Shown here: one piece after another, positions 26,648 through 34,362 of the stretch
Layout: the number at the start of each line of letters is the position of its first letter
Position numbering within the stretch: the first letter of the stretch is position 1
DNA from: Paracoccus sp. TOH
Lineage (GTDB): Bacteria; Pseudomonadota; Alphaproteobacteria; Rhodobacterales; Rhodobacteraceae
Assembly: GCF_030388245.1 (NCBI RefSeq)
Contig: NZ_CP098362.1
Coordinates: forward strand, 1 to 64,000
Direction of reading: 5' to 3'
Length of the DNA: 64,000 nucleotides
Made by a program: the position numbers and the translations under genes
Notes under the pieces: model-generated
Told to the model about the DNA's origin: nothing
The model's input: the letters and a program-made list of their open reading frames with translations, nothing else
Databases searched by the model: none

Positions 26648-28098
26648 GCGGTGGCCTCCCTTTGGCGGATCGGGCGGATGCCGGCGCCGGCATGGTCGGG
26701 ATGCGGCGCGCGGTCCTGCGCCGCCACCCGCTCCAGCGCCTGCAGCAGCGCCGGCGGCATCGGCATGGCGCGCCCCGCGCCGGTATCGACATGCAGCAGC
26801 ATATGCTCGCCGGTCGCGGCCTCGCTGCCATCCGCGCGCAGGATGGCGTGATGCAGGCGAAAGCGCTTGGCGTCATGGCCCAGCAGCCGGGTCTCGACGG
26901 TCAGAGGCTCGCCCGCCTTCACCTCGGCCAGATGGCGGATATGGGTCTCGACCGTATAGGCCGAGCGGCCCTGCGCCCGGTAATCGGCATCCAGCCCGAT
27001 ATGGATCAGGAAGGCGTCGGTCGCGTCGCCCAGCACCTGCAGATAGCGGAACTCGGTCATGTGGCCGTTGTAATCGACCCAGCCGCCGCTGACGCGGGCC
27101 TGATGGAGGCGCAGCGGATAGCCTTCGGCCCGCGCGGGCTCGCGGGCATAGAAGCCGTCCTCCTGCGCGCGCACGGTCTGGCCGACGCCCCAGTCGTTGG
27201 CCTTGAGTGCCTGGAAGATGCCGACCAGGTTGTCGTCGCGGATCCGCTCCAGCGCGCGGATCGAATGCCGGCCCGACTGCGCGTCGGACTGGGCGGCGAT
27301 GCGGTCGATCAGTGCCTCGTCCAGGTCGGGCACATCCATCAGCTTGGTCCAGGGCCATTTCAGCGCCGGGCCGAACTGGCCCAGGAAATGCCGCATCCCG
27401 GCCTCGCCGCCGGCGATGCGATAGGTCTCGAACAGACCCATCTGCGCCCAACGCAGGCCGAAGCCGAAGCGGATGATGTCGTCGATCTCCTCGGTGGTGG
27501 CGATGCCGTCATGCACCAGCCACAGCGCCTCGCGCCAGACGGCCTCCAGCAGGCGGTCGCCGATATGGGCGTCGATCTCGCGCGCGATCCGGACCGGTTT
27601 CATGCCAATTCCGGTCAGGATCTCGCAGGCGCGCTCGGCCGCCGCGCCGCCGCCCACCACCTCGACCACCGGCAGAAGGTAGACCGGGTTGAACGGATGG
27701 GCGACGAGGATGCGGCCGGGATGCCGCGCGCGCCGCCGCAACTCGGAGGGCTTGAAGCCCGAGGTCGAGGAGCCGATCAGCGCCGTCCCGGGCGCGGCGG
27801 CCTCGATCTCGGCGATGATGCGGTGCTTCAGCTCCAGCCGCTCGGGCACGCTTTCCTGGATGTAGTCGGCGTCCCGGACCGCCTCGGCGACCGAGCCGGC
27901 CCAGAGGATGCGGCCCGGCCGGGGCAGCGGCGCCTGGAACAGCCTTTCCCAGGCGCGGGTCGCGTTCGCCAGCACCTCGCCGACGATGCGCTGCGCCTCG
28001 GGATGCGGGTCGAAAACCGCCACGTCATGCCCCGAGAGGATGAAGCGGGCGATCCAGCCGCCGCCGATGACCCCGCCGCCGATTGCCGCGATCCTCAT
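26644..28098 (-). CDS. L-carnitine dehydrogenase fused to a hot-dog thioesterase
   Basis: A 484-residue fusion. Residues 1 to about 310 are a 3-hydroxyacyl-CoA-dehydrogenase-type enzyme: AIGGGVIGGGW nucleotide loop, HPFNPVYLLPVVEVV and a C-terminal helical half. Residues from about 330 are a 4HBT hot-dog thioesterase, starting at the GWVDYNGHMTEFRYL motif. The known pathway oxidises L-carnitine to 3-dehydrocarnitine, cleaves it with acetyl-CoA (BKACE) and hydrolyses betainyl-CoA to glycine betaine. This chain supplies the first and last steps; such fusions are described in rhizobia. The start at 28098 is set by the GGG motif and the 4-nt overlap with the binding protein gene. Confidence 0.88.
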   Translation of the reverse strand: MRIAAIGGGVIGGGWIARFILSGHDVAVFDPHPEAQRIVGEVLANATRAWERLFQAPLPRPGRILWAGSVAEAVRDADYIQESVPERLELKHRIIAEIEAAAPGTALIGSSTSGFKPSELRRRARHPGRILVAHPFNPVYLLPVVEVVGGGAAAERACEILTGIGMKPVRIAREIDAHIGDRLLEAVWREALWLVHDGIATTEEIDDIIRFGFGLRWAQMGLFETYRIAGGEAGMRHFLGQFGPALKWPWTKLMDVPDLDEALIDRIAAQSDAQSGRHSIRALERIRDDNLVGIFQALKANDWGVGQTVRAQEDGFYAREPARAEGYPLRLHQARVSGGWVDYNGHMTEFRYLQVLGDATDAFLIHIGLDADYRAQGRSAYTVETHIRHLAEVKAGEPLTVETRLLGHDAKRFRLHHAILRADGSEAATGEHMLLHVDTGAGRAMPMPPALLQALERVAAQDRAPHPDHAGAGIRPIRQREATA

Positions 28099-29654
28099 GC
28101 CCGCCACCACCGTTCCACGATCTTCCAGCCGTCGAGGAAGCGGTTCGACGCCACCTCGCCATGCGCCACCTTGTCATTGGCCACGTCGATATAGTTCACG
28201 AAGATCGGGATGATGGTGCCGCCATCCTCGGAGACCAGCCCCTGCATCTCGCGATACATCTCGGCGCGCAGGCTGTCGTCCAGCTCGGCCCGCGCCTTCA
28301 GCAGCAAGTCGTTGAAGCGTTCGTTGTCCCAGTGGCTCTCGTTCCACTCGGCACCCCGGGCATAGACCAGGCTGAACATATCGTCCTCGGTCGGGCGGCC
28401 GTTCCAGTAGCTGACGCAGAAGGGTTTCTTCAGCCAGACGTTGGACCAGTAGCCGTCATCCGGCTCGCGCTTGACGGTCAGGTCGATGCCGGCCGCCTTG
28501 GCCGATTGCTGGAACAGCTGCACCATGTCGAGCGCCCCGACCGAGGCCGCGTCCGAGGCGGAAATCTCGACCTTCAGCCCCTCCATGCCGGCCTGCTTCA
28601 GGTAGTGCCTCGCCTTGTCCGGGTCATAGGCGCGCTGCGGCAGGTCGGCGGCATAGAAGCGGTTCGCCGGCGCGATCGGGCTGTCATTGGCGATCTGGCC
28701 ATGGCCGCGCAGCACCTTGTCCAGCACCTCCTGCCGGTCGATGGCGTATTTCAGCGCCAGCCGCAGGTTCGGATCGGTGAAGGGCGCCTGGTCGCAGAAC
28801 ATCGGCATGGTGTAATGCGCGGTTCCCGTCACCTCGACCAGCTGCAGGCCCGGACGGCGCTGCAACAGGTGCAGCGTGGCCAGGTCGGGCGAGTTGATGA
28901 CATCGACCTCGCCGGTCATCAGCGCATTCTGCCGGGCGGTGGCGTCGTTGATGGTCAGCAGCACCGCCTCGTCGAACCAGGCGCGGTCGGGTTTCCAGTA
29001 ATCGTCGCGGCGCTTCAGGGTGATGCGCACGCCCGGCTCGAAATTCTCCAGCACATAGCCGCCGGTGCCCAGGCCCGATTGCCAGTCCAGCGTGCCGTCC
29101 TCGTTCGCCGGCATGATGACGAAGTGATAATCCGAGGTCAGATAGGCGAAATCGGCATTGCCCGAGCTCAGTTCGAAGACCACGACATTGTCGCCGTCGG
29201 CGCGGATCTCCCTGACCTGCTCCAGCGAGCCCTTGGCGCCGGACTTGGTATCGGCGCCGCGATGGTGGTCGAAGGAGGCGATCACGTCCCTGGCCATGAC
29301 CTTTCGCCCGTCCGAGAAGGTGACGCCGTCCTTCAGCCGGAAGGTCCAGACCCGGGCGTCGGCATCGGGCTCGAACTCGGCCAGCTCGGGCACGGCCCGA
29401 CCCTTGGCGTCGATCTCGACCAGGTTGTTGCAGACCGCCAGCATCGCCGTCACCACCGGCCCGGCGGCATAGGTCGCCGGGTCCAGCGTGTCCGAGGTCG
29501 CGCCGCCCAGATGGCCGATGCGCAGCCGGCCGCCGCGCGTCGCCTCCTGCGCCCGCGCGCCGCGCGGCAGGATCAGCCCCGCCGCCGTCATGCCCGCCGC
29601 GCCGGCCAGCAAGCCCCGCCTTGTCAGCCCCCGCCTCGTCAGATTGATACTCAT
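28095..29654 (-). CDS. Periplasmic substrate-binding protein of the dipeptide-type ABC transporter (SBP family 5)
   Basis: A 519-residue binding protein. A twin-arginine-like start (RRGLTRRGLLAGAAG) and a hydrophobic stretch ending near AQEA form the export signal, probably Tat-type. The mature part has the family 5 pattern, with GRLRIGHLGGATSDTLDP at the start and FRLKDGVTFSDG near residue 105. It binds the transport substrate, inferred from context to be carnitine, a betaine or an acylcarnitine. It lies between the BKACE gene and the dehydrogenase gene. Confidence 0.9.
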   Translation of the reverse strand: MSINLTRRGLTRRGLLAGAAGMTAAGLILPRGARAQEATRGGRLRIGHLGGATSDTLDPATYAAGPVVTAMLAVCNNLVEIDAKGRAVPELAEFEPDADARVWTFRLKDGVTFSDGRKVMARDVIASFDHHRGADTKSGAKGSLEQVREIRADGDNVVVFELSSGNADFAYLTSDYHFVIMPANEDGTLDWQSGLGTGGYVLENFEPGVRITLKRRDDYWKPDRAWFDEAVLLTINDATARQNALMTGEVDVINSPDLATLHLLQRRPGLQLVEVTGTAHYTMPMFCDQAPFTDPNLRLALKYAIDRQEVLDKVLRGHGQIANDSPIAPANRFYAADLPQRAYDPDKARHYLKQAGMEGLKVEISASDAASVGALDMVQLFQQSAKAAGIDLTVKREPDDGYWSNVWLKKPFCVSYWNGRPTEDDMFSLVYARGAEWNESHWDNERFNDLLLKARAELDDSLRAEMYREMQGLVSEDGGTIIPIFVNYIDVANDKVAHGEVASNRFLDGWKIVERWWRA

Positions 29655-29697
29655 GATGGACCCCTGTCTTGCGTTATGGATTGGTTCGGTCTGCGGC

Positions 29698-30585
29698 TCA
29701 GCGCCGGGTCAGCTTCAGCCTGTCGCGCACCGCCTGCGGGCCGAGGATCCGGCAACCCATCGCGTTCAGGATCGTCGCCGCCCGCTCGACCAGGTCGCCG
29801 TTGCGGGCCAGCACGCCCTTGTCGAGCCAGATGTTGTCTTCCAGCCCGACGCGGACATTGCCGCCCGCCAGCGCCGCCTGCGCGACATAGGGAAGCTGCA
29901 TCCGCCCGATCGAGAACATGGAATAGACCCAGCCCGGCGGGATGTTGTTCACCATCGCCATCAGGCTGTTCGGATCGGCCGGCGCGCCATAGGGGATGCC
30001 CATGCACAGCTGGATCATCACCGGATCGTCGATCAACCCCTCCTCGACCAGCGTCTTGGCCAGCCACAGATGGCCGGTGTCGAAAACCTCGATCTCGGGC
30101 CGCACCCCCGCCGCCTGGATGCGTGCCGCCATGGCGCGCAGCGTGCCGGGGGTGTTGGTCATGACGTAATCGGCCTCGGCGAAGTTCATGGTGCCGCAAT
30201 CGAGGGTGCAGATCTCGGGCAGCAGTTCCTCGACATGCACCAGCCGCTCGCTGGCGCCGATCAGGTCGGATTGCGGCGACAGCGGCAGCGGCGCCTCGGC
30301 CGAGCCCAGCACGATGTCGCCGCCCATGCCCGCCGTCAGGTTCAGCACCACGTCGGTGCCGGATGACCGCACCCGCTCGACCACCTCGCGATACAGCGCC
30401 GGATCGCGCGAGGGGGCGCCGGTCTGGGGGTCGCGCACATGCACATGGGCGATGGCCGCGCCCGCCTTCGCCGCCTCGATGCAGGCTTCGGCGATCTGGC
30501 GGGGCGTGATCGGCACCAGCCCGGATTTCTTGTGGCTCTGCCCCGATCCGGTCACCGCGCAGGTGATGAAGACGTCACGGTTCAT
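29698..30585 (-). CDS. BKACE family enzyme, probable 3-dehydrocarnitine:acetyl-CoA trimethylamine transferase
   Basis: A 295-residue DUF849/BKACE enzyme. The HVHVRD motif places the zinc ligands at His47 and His49. The LNLTAGMGG and [13 protein letters not shown] segments form the beta-keto acid pocket, and [14 protein letters not shown] near residue 250 is typical. These enzymes cleave a beta-keto acid with acetyl-CoA to acetoacetate plus a new acyl-CoA. Here the product is likely betainyl-CoA. The assignment rests on the neighbouring carnitine dehydrogenase-thioesterase and GlxA-type regulator. It is the first gene of the operon. Confidence 0.88.
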   Translation of the reverse strand: MNRDVFITCAVTGSGQSHKKSGLVPITPRQIAEACIEAAKAGAAIAHVHVRDPQTGAPSRDPALYREVVERVRSSGTDVVLNLTAGMGGDIVLGSAEAPLPLSPQSDLIGASERLVHVEELLPEICTLDCGTMNFAEADYVMTNTPGTLRAMAARIQAAGVRPEIEVFDTGHLWLAKTLVEEGLIDDPVMIQLCMGIPYGAPADPNSLMAMVNNIPPGWVYSMFSIGRMQLPYVAQAALAGGNVRVGLEDNIWLDKGVLARNGDLVERAATILNAMGCRILGPQAVRDRLKLTRR

Positions 30586-30621
30586 TCATGGCTCCGGCAA
30601 TGGCTGCTTTCCACCGCAACC

Positions 30622-30641
30622 TGCCAGCAATTCCACTGGCA
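30622..30641. promoter_or_regulatory. Candidate CdhR-type operator TGCCAG-N8-CTGGCA
   Basis: A perfect 6-bp inverted repeat with an 8-bp spacer. It is centred in the 87-bp gap between the BKACE operon and the divergent AraC-type regulator. An AT-rich stretch (30658-30670) beside it probably holds the promoter region of the regulator gene. Confidence 0.55.
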
Positions 30642-30672
30642 TGATGTGCATTCTCCGCCATATATTTTTCCG

Positions 30673-31626
30673 ATGTTGCCAAAATCGCCGCTGCACCTGA
30701 CCTTCCTGCTGTTCGACGGTTTCTCGAACATGGTGCTGGCCAGCGCCATCGAGCCCCTGCGGGCGGCGCGGGACCTGTCGGGGCAGCGGCTGTTTTCCTG
30801 GCAGGTCTGCTCGCTGGAGGGCGGGGCGGTCATCAGCTCATCACGGCTGGCGATCTCGGTCGATCTGCCGCTGGCGCGGGTGGGGGCGACGGATGCGCTG
30901 ATCCTGGTCTCGGGCTACGGCATGCGCGACCATCTGCAGCGCGACTCGGCCCGGGCGGTGCTGCGCAAGGCGCGCGGCCTGCCGGTGGTGGGCGGGCTCG
31001 ATACCGGGGCCTGGCTGCTGGCCCGCATGGGCCTGCTGGCCGGACGCCGCGCCGCCATCCACTGGATGGAGCGCGAGGCGCTGGCCGAAGCCTTTCCGGA
31101 AATCACCGTGGTGCCGGACCCCTATGTCGCGGATGGCAATATCGTCACCTGCGGCGGCGCGCAAAGCGTGCTGAGCTGGTCGCTGGACCTGATCGGCGCG
31201 CAGGCGGGCGAGGCGCTGCGCTTCGACGTGGCGAACATGTTCGGCCGGGTGATGGGGCGCAGCACCGATCCGGTGGAATGGCAATTGCCCAGCCGCATGA
31301 CCGACAGCGCGCTGCCGCCGTCGCTGCAGCGCGCCATCGTCGCCATGCGCGAGACCGCCGAACAGCCCTTGCCCCTGCCCCGCATCGCCGAGCGCGCGGC
31401 ATTGTCGCCGCGCAGCATGGACCGGCTGTTCCATGCCCATCTGGGCCTGTCGGCCGGCGGCTACTACCGGCAGATCCGGCTGTCCCATGCCCGGGCGCTG
31501 GCGCTGGAAACCCGGCTGACGCTGGGCGAGATCGCCTCGCGGACCGGGTTCTCGTCGCCCGCCACGCTGGCGCGCGCCTATCGCCGCGCCTTCGGGGAAA
31601 CCGTGCGCAAAAGTGTGGCGGGCTGA
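30673..31626 (+). CDS. GlxA family AraC-type regulator, probable carnitine regulator (CdhR-like)
   Basis: A 317-residue regulator. The N-terminal half (about 8-190) is a DJ-1/PfpI-like amidotransferase fold, with FLLFDGFSNMVLASAIEPLRAA near the start and a GLDTGAWLLA elbow. The usual Cys position is changed to Thr, as in regulatory members. The C-terminal half has two AraC helix-turn-helix motifs (AERAALSPRSMDRLF and IASRTGFSSPATLARAYRR). Regulators of this type control carnitine and betaine genes in pseudomonads (CdhR, GbdR). I chose the ATG at 30673. An inverted repeat lies between it and the divergent operon. Confidence 0.87.
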   Translation: MLPKSPLHLTFLLFDGFSNMVLASAIEPLRAARDLSGQRLFSWQVCSLEGGAVISSSRLAISVDLPLARVGATDALILVSGYGMRDHLQRDSARAVLRKARGLPVVGGLDTGAWLLARMGLLAGRRAAIHWMEREALAEAFPEITVVPDPYVADGNIVTCGGAQSVLSWSLDLIGAQAGEALRFDVANMFGRVMGRSTDPVEWQLPSRMTDSALPPSLQRAIVAMRETAEQPLPLPRIAERAALSPRSMDRLFHAHLGLSAGGYYRQIRLSHARALALETRLTLGEIASRTGFSSPATLARAYRRAFGETVRKSVAG

Positions 31627-31630
31627 CGCG

Positions 31631-31891
31631 CTACCACAGATGCCGGCGCAGCGCGTCGCCTTCCTGCAGCGGGGCGACCGCGTCGCTGCGCGTGTCGGCG
31701 ACACCGATGTCACGCAGCAGATGCGCGGGCAGACCGGCCAACGCCTTGCGCGTCGCCGGATGGTCCAGCGCCGCCATGCGGTCTGGGCATGGCGATAGGC
31801 TGGGCTTATCGCGGCGCAGCACACCGAAAAGCAGCCGGGTCAGGCCCGGCAGGAAGGGGCGTTGGCGATCACATGCGGAATTGTCGGACAT
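31631..31891 (-). CDS. DUF1127 family small protein
   Basis: An 86-residue protein ending with a DUF1127-like segment: LAGLPAHLLRDIGVADTRSD followed by RRHL. Small Arg-rich DUF1127 proteins in alphaproteobacteria affect phosphate and carbon metabolism and RNA turnover, but this one is longer at the N-terminus than the classic 47-residue form. A strong AAAGGAGGG ribosome site precedes the ATG at 31891. It is divergent from the following LysR gene and convergent with the regulator before it. Confidence 0.78.
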   Translation of the reverse strand: MSDNSACDRQRPFLPGLTRLLFGVLRRDKPSLSPCPDRMAALDHPATRKALAGLPAHLLRDIGVADTRSDAVAPLQEGDALRRHLW

Positions 31892-31994
31892 TTTGCCCTC
31901 CTTTCGGTGGTCATGGTTGATCCACCCTCCGATCATGCTAGGTTTCCCCGGCGATGACCAACAAAGCCTCGGCAAGCATCCATAAGGCACGCTT

Positions 31995-32879
31995 ATGTCG
32001 ATACCCCCTCTCGCCGCCCTGCGTGCCTTCGAGGCGGTGGCGCGGCATCTGAGCTTCACCCGCGCCGCCGAGGAGCTGGGCATGACCCAGGCCGCGGTCA
32101 GCTATCAGATCCGCCTGCTGGAGGAGCGGCTGGGCACGCCGCTGTTCCTGCGCAAGCCGCGCGAGATCGTACTGACCGAGACCGGGGCGCTGTTCGCCCG
32201 CCCGACCATCGACGCCTTCGACATGCTGCGCGAAGCCTATGCCGACCCGTCGGCGGATTCGGTCTCGACCCTGTCGATCTCGACCGTGCCGACCTTTGCG
32301 GGGGCCTGGCTGTCGCCGCGGCTGGGCAAGTTCCAGATGAACCATCCGAACCTGGCGGTGCGGCTGGAGACCAGCGACAACCTGGTCGATTTCGGGCGCG
32401 AGGACATCACCGTCGCCATCCGCGCCGGAGAGGGCGGCTGGCCGGGGGTCGAGGAGCATTGTCTGATGCCCATCGAATACACCCCCATGCTGTCGCCGGC
32501 GCTGGCCAGGAAACACGCGGTGCACGAGCCGGCCGACCTGCTGAAATTGCCGCTGCTGGACCGGGTGGACCCGAACTGGGCGGTCTGGATGCGCGAGGCC
32601 GGGGTGGATTTCTGGGAAACCCCGCCCCGGCCCGGCCTGACGCTGTCGACCGACCTGCACGAGGCGCGGGCGGCGCTGGAGGGTTACGGCGTGGCGCTGC
32701 TGACGCCGCGCTTCTTCCGGTTCGAACTGGCGACCGGCAGCCTGATCCAGCCCTTTCCGCTGGTGGCGCGGAACGGCCGCAGCTTCTGGCTGGTCTATCC
32801 CAAGGGCCGGCGCAACCGTCCCGCGATCCGCAAGTTCCGCGCCTTCCTGCTGGACGAGATCGCCTGCGATCCGGGCTAG
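31995..32879 (+). CDS. LysR family regulator, GcvA type
   Basis: A 294-residue regulator. It starts with the GcvA-like IPPLAALRAFEAVARHLSFT and has the helix-turn-helix segment AAEELGMTQAAVSYQIRLLEE. A periplasmic-binding-like effector domain follows from about residue 90. It is divergent from the DUF1127 gene across 103 bp, which is a likely target, though such regulators often act elsewhere. It ends 4 nt inside the convergent PACE gene. Confidence 0.88.
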   Translation: MSIPPLAALRAFEAVARHLSFTRAAEELGMTQAAVSYQIRLLEERLGTPLFLRKPREIVLTETGALFARPTIDAFDMLREAYADPSADSVSTLSISTVPTFAGAWLSPRLGKFQMNHPNLAVRLETSDNLVDFGREDITVAIRAGEGGWPGVEEHCLMPIEYTPMLSPALARKHAVHEPADLLKLPLLDRVDPNWAVWMREAGVDFWETPPRPGLTLSTDLHEARAALEGYGVALLTPRFFRFELATGSLIQPFPLVARNGRSFWLVYPKGRRNRPAIRKFRAFLLDEIACDPG

Positions 32880-33340
32880 GCCGGCTGCCCGCGCCCCTGC
32901 TCCCGACCGCGGCCTTGCGGCGCGGCGGGCAGCGGGAAGATCCGGTCATAGGCGATGTTGAAGACGAAATTATAGACCAGATAGAAGGCGACGATGAACA
33001 GGTCGAGCAGCAGCGTCTGCCACAGCGTCATGCCCAGATACCAGGCCATCGGCGGCAGCAGCATGACCAGCAGGCCCAGCTCGAACAGCGCGGTATGCAG
33101 CAGCCGGTGGCGCAGCGACTTCCGGACATCGCCGACCCAGCGCCGCATGGCGTGGTCGAACCCGAGGTTGAAGACGAAGTTCCAGACCGTGGCCAGCGTC
33201 GCCGCGCCGACGCCGACGACGCCCATGTCGAATAACGGCTTGTCATAGATCCAGGCGGCCAGCGGGGTGACGATCGCCAAGCCGATCAACTCGAAGCTCA
33301 CCGCGTGGCGGACCCGGTCCGGAAAGCTGCGCATGGTCAT
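32876..33340 (-). CDS. PACE family efflux protein (two BTP domains)
   Basis: A 154-residue protein with four membrane helices in two repeats of the bacterial transmembrane pair. The repeats show the typical RVRHAVSFELIGLAIVTPLAAW and NFVFNLGFD/NFVFNIAYDRIFP pairing. PACE members such as AceI expel chlorhexidine or small polyamines with protons. Start choice: ATG at 33340 with AGGAA upstream, or a second ATG two codons later. The divergent LysR gene is its probable regulator. Confidence 0.9.
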   Translation of the reverse strand: MTMRSFPDRVRHAVSFELIGLAIVTPLAAWIYDKPLFDMGVVGVGAATLATVWNFVFNLGFDHAMRRWVGDVRKSLRHRLLHTALFELGLLVMLLPPMAWYLGMTLWQTLLLDLFIVAFYLVYNFVFNIAYDRIFPLPAAPQGRGREQGRGQPA

Positions 33341-33376
33341 TGTGATTCCTCATTCTTGCGTGACGCGCTTTCTATC

Positions 33377-33394
33377 TGTATTTCCCAGAATACA
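33377..33394. promoter_or_regulatory. LysR-type operator TGTATT-N6-AATACA upstream of PACE gene
   Basis: A perfect 6-bp palindrome in the 83-bp gap between the PACE gene and its divergent LysR gene. It is nested inside a wider perfect 8-bp inverted repeat, CTATCTGT (33372-33379) and ACAGATAG (33416-33423). The latter abuts the regulator start codon. This arrangement suggests control of the exporter and autoregulation. Confidence 0.55.
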
Positions 33395-33423
33395 AAGTTG
33401 GATACCATCTGATTGACAGATAG

Positions 33424-34329
33424 ATGACCGTCACGCTGGAGCAGTTGGAAGCCTTTGCCGCCGCCGCGCAGCACGGCTCGTTCTCGGCCGCCGGTCGGGC
33501 GCTGCGCAAGGCGCAGTCGGCGATCAGCACCCAGGTCTCGAATCTCGAGGACGATCTGGGCGTCGCGCTGTTCAGCCGCGAGGGGCGCAACCCGGTGCTG
33601 ACGCCGGCGGGCGAGCGGCTGCTGGCCGAGGCCCGGGTGGTGCTGGACCGCCGCGAGCATCTGATCGGCGTCGCCGCCAGCCTGACCGCGCATGTCGAGC
33701 ACCGGTTGGTCGTCGCCATCGACGAGCTTTATCCCGAGGAGCCGCTGGCGACGCTTTTCGCCGAATTCGCCGCCCGCTTCCCGCATGTCGAGCTGGAGCT
33801 GCTGTTCCCGATGATGGAGGATGTCAGCCGCCTGGTGCTGGACGGCAAGGCCGATATCGGCGTGATGTGGCGGCAAGAGGTGCTGCCGACCGAGATCGCC
33901 TTTCACACGCTGGGCTGGGTGCCGCTGAAACTGGTCTGCGGCAAGAACCATCCGCTGGCCGATACGATGGTGGACTGGGAGGATCTGAAGCGCCACCGCC
34001 AGCTGATGGTCGCCGTGCGCAGCGAGGGGCCGGAAAAGCAGCGCCTGCGCAGCGCGGCCGAGGTCTGGTGGGTGGAAAGCCACTGGGTCATCCTGCAGAT
34101 GGTCCGGCGCGGCATCGGCTGGGCGCTGGTGCCCGACCACATCATCGAGGAATCGCCGGTTCGCGACGATCTGGTCACGCCGGTCCTGCAGTTCGACGGT
34201 GCCGATTGGCCGGTGGCGCTGGAAATGGTCTGGCACAAACAGCGTCCCAGCGGCCCGGCCGCCCGCTGGCTGCGCGAGCGGTTCGCAGCCATGCGGATCA
34301 ACGATTGGCCCGGCCCCGTCGGGGGGTGA
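33424..34329 (+). CDS. LysR family regulator, probable PACE regulator
   Basis: A 301-residue LysR protein. The N-terminal helix-turn-helix (about 4-60) reads LEQLEAFAAAAQHGSFSAAGRALRKAQSAIS, and the effector domain (about 90-295) is of usual length. LysR genes next to PACE genes (such as aceR with aceI) activate the exporter when the drug or polyamine is present. The start codon directly follows an inverted-repeat half, so binding there would also block its own expression. It is convergent with tkt, separated by a strong hairpin. Confidence 0.87.
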   Translation: MTVTLEQLEAFAAAAQHGSFSAAGRALRKAQSAISTQVSNLEDDLGVALFSREGRNPVLTPAGERLLAEARVVLDRREHLIGVAASLTAHVEHRLVVAIDELYPEEPLATLFAEFAARFPHVELELLFPMMEDVSRLVLDGKADIGVMWRQEVLPTEIAFHTLGWVPLKLVCGKNHPLADTMVDWEDLKRHRQLMVAVRSEGPEKQRLRSAAEVWWVESHWVILQMVRRGIGWALVPDHIIEESPVRDDLVTPVLQFDGADWPVALEMVWHKQRPSGPAARWLRERFAAMRINDWPGPVGG

Positions 34330-34356
34330 CCGCGCCCGGATCGGTTCCGGGCGCGG
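34330..34356. terminator. Bidirectional hairpin between LysR gene and transketolase gene
   Basis: A perfect 10-bp stem CCGCGCCCGG/CCGGGCGCGG with a 7-base loop, lying exactly in the gap between two convergent genes. There is no long T-run, so termination strength is uncertain. Confidence 0.6.
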
Positions 34357-34362
34357 CAGCTG

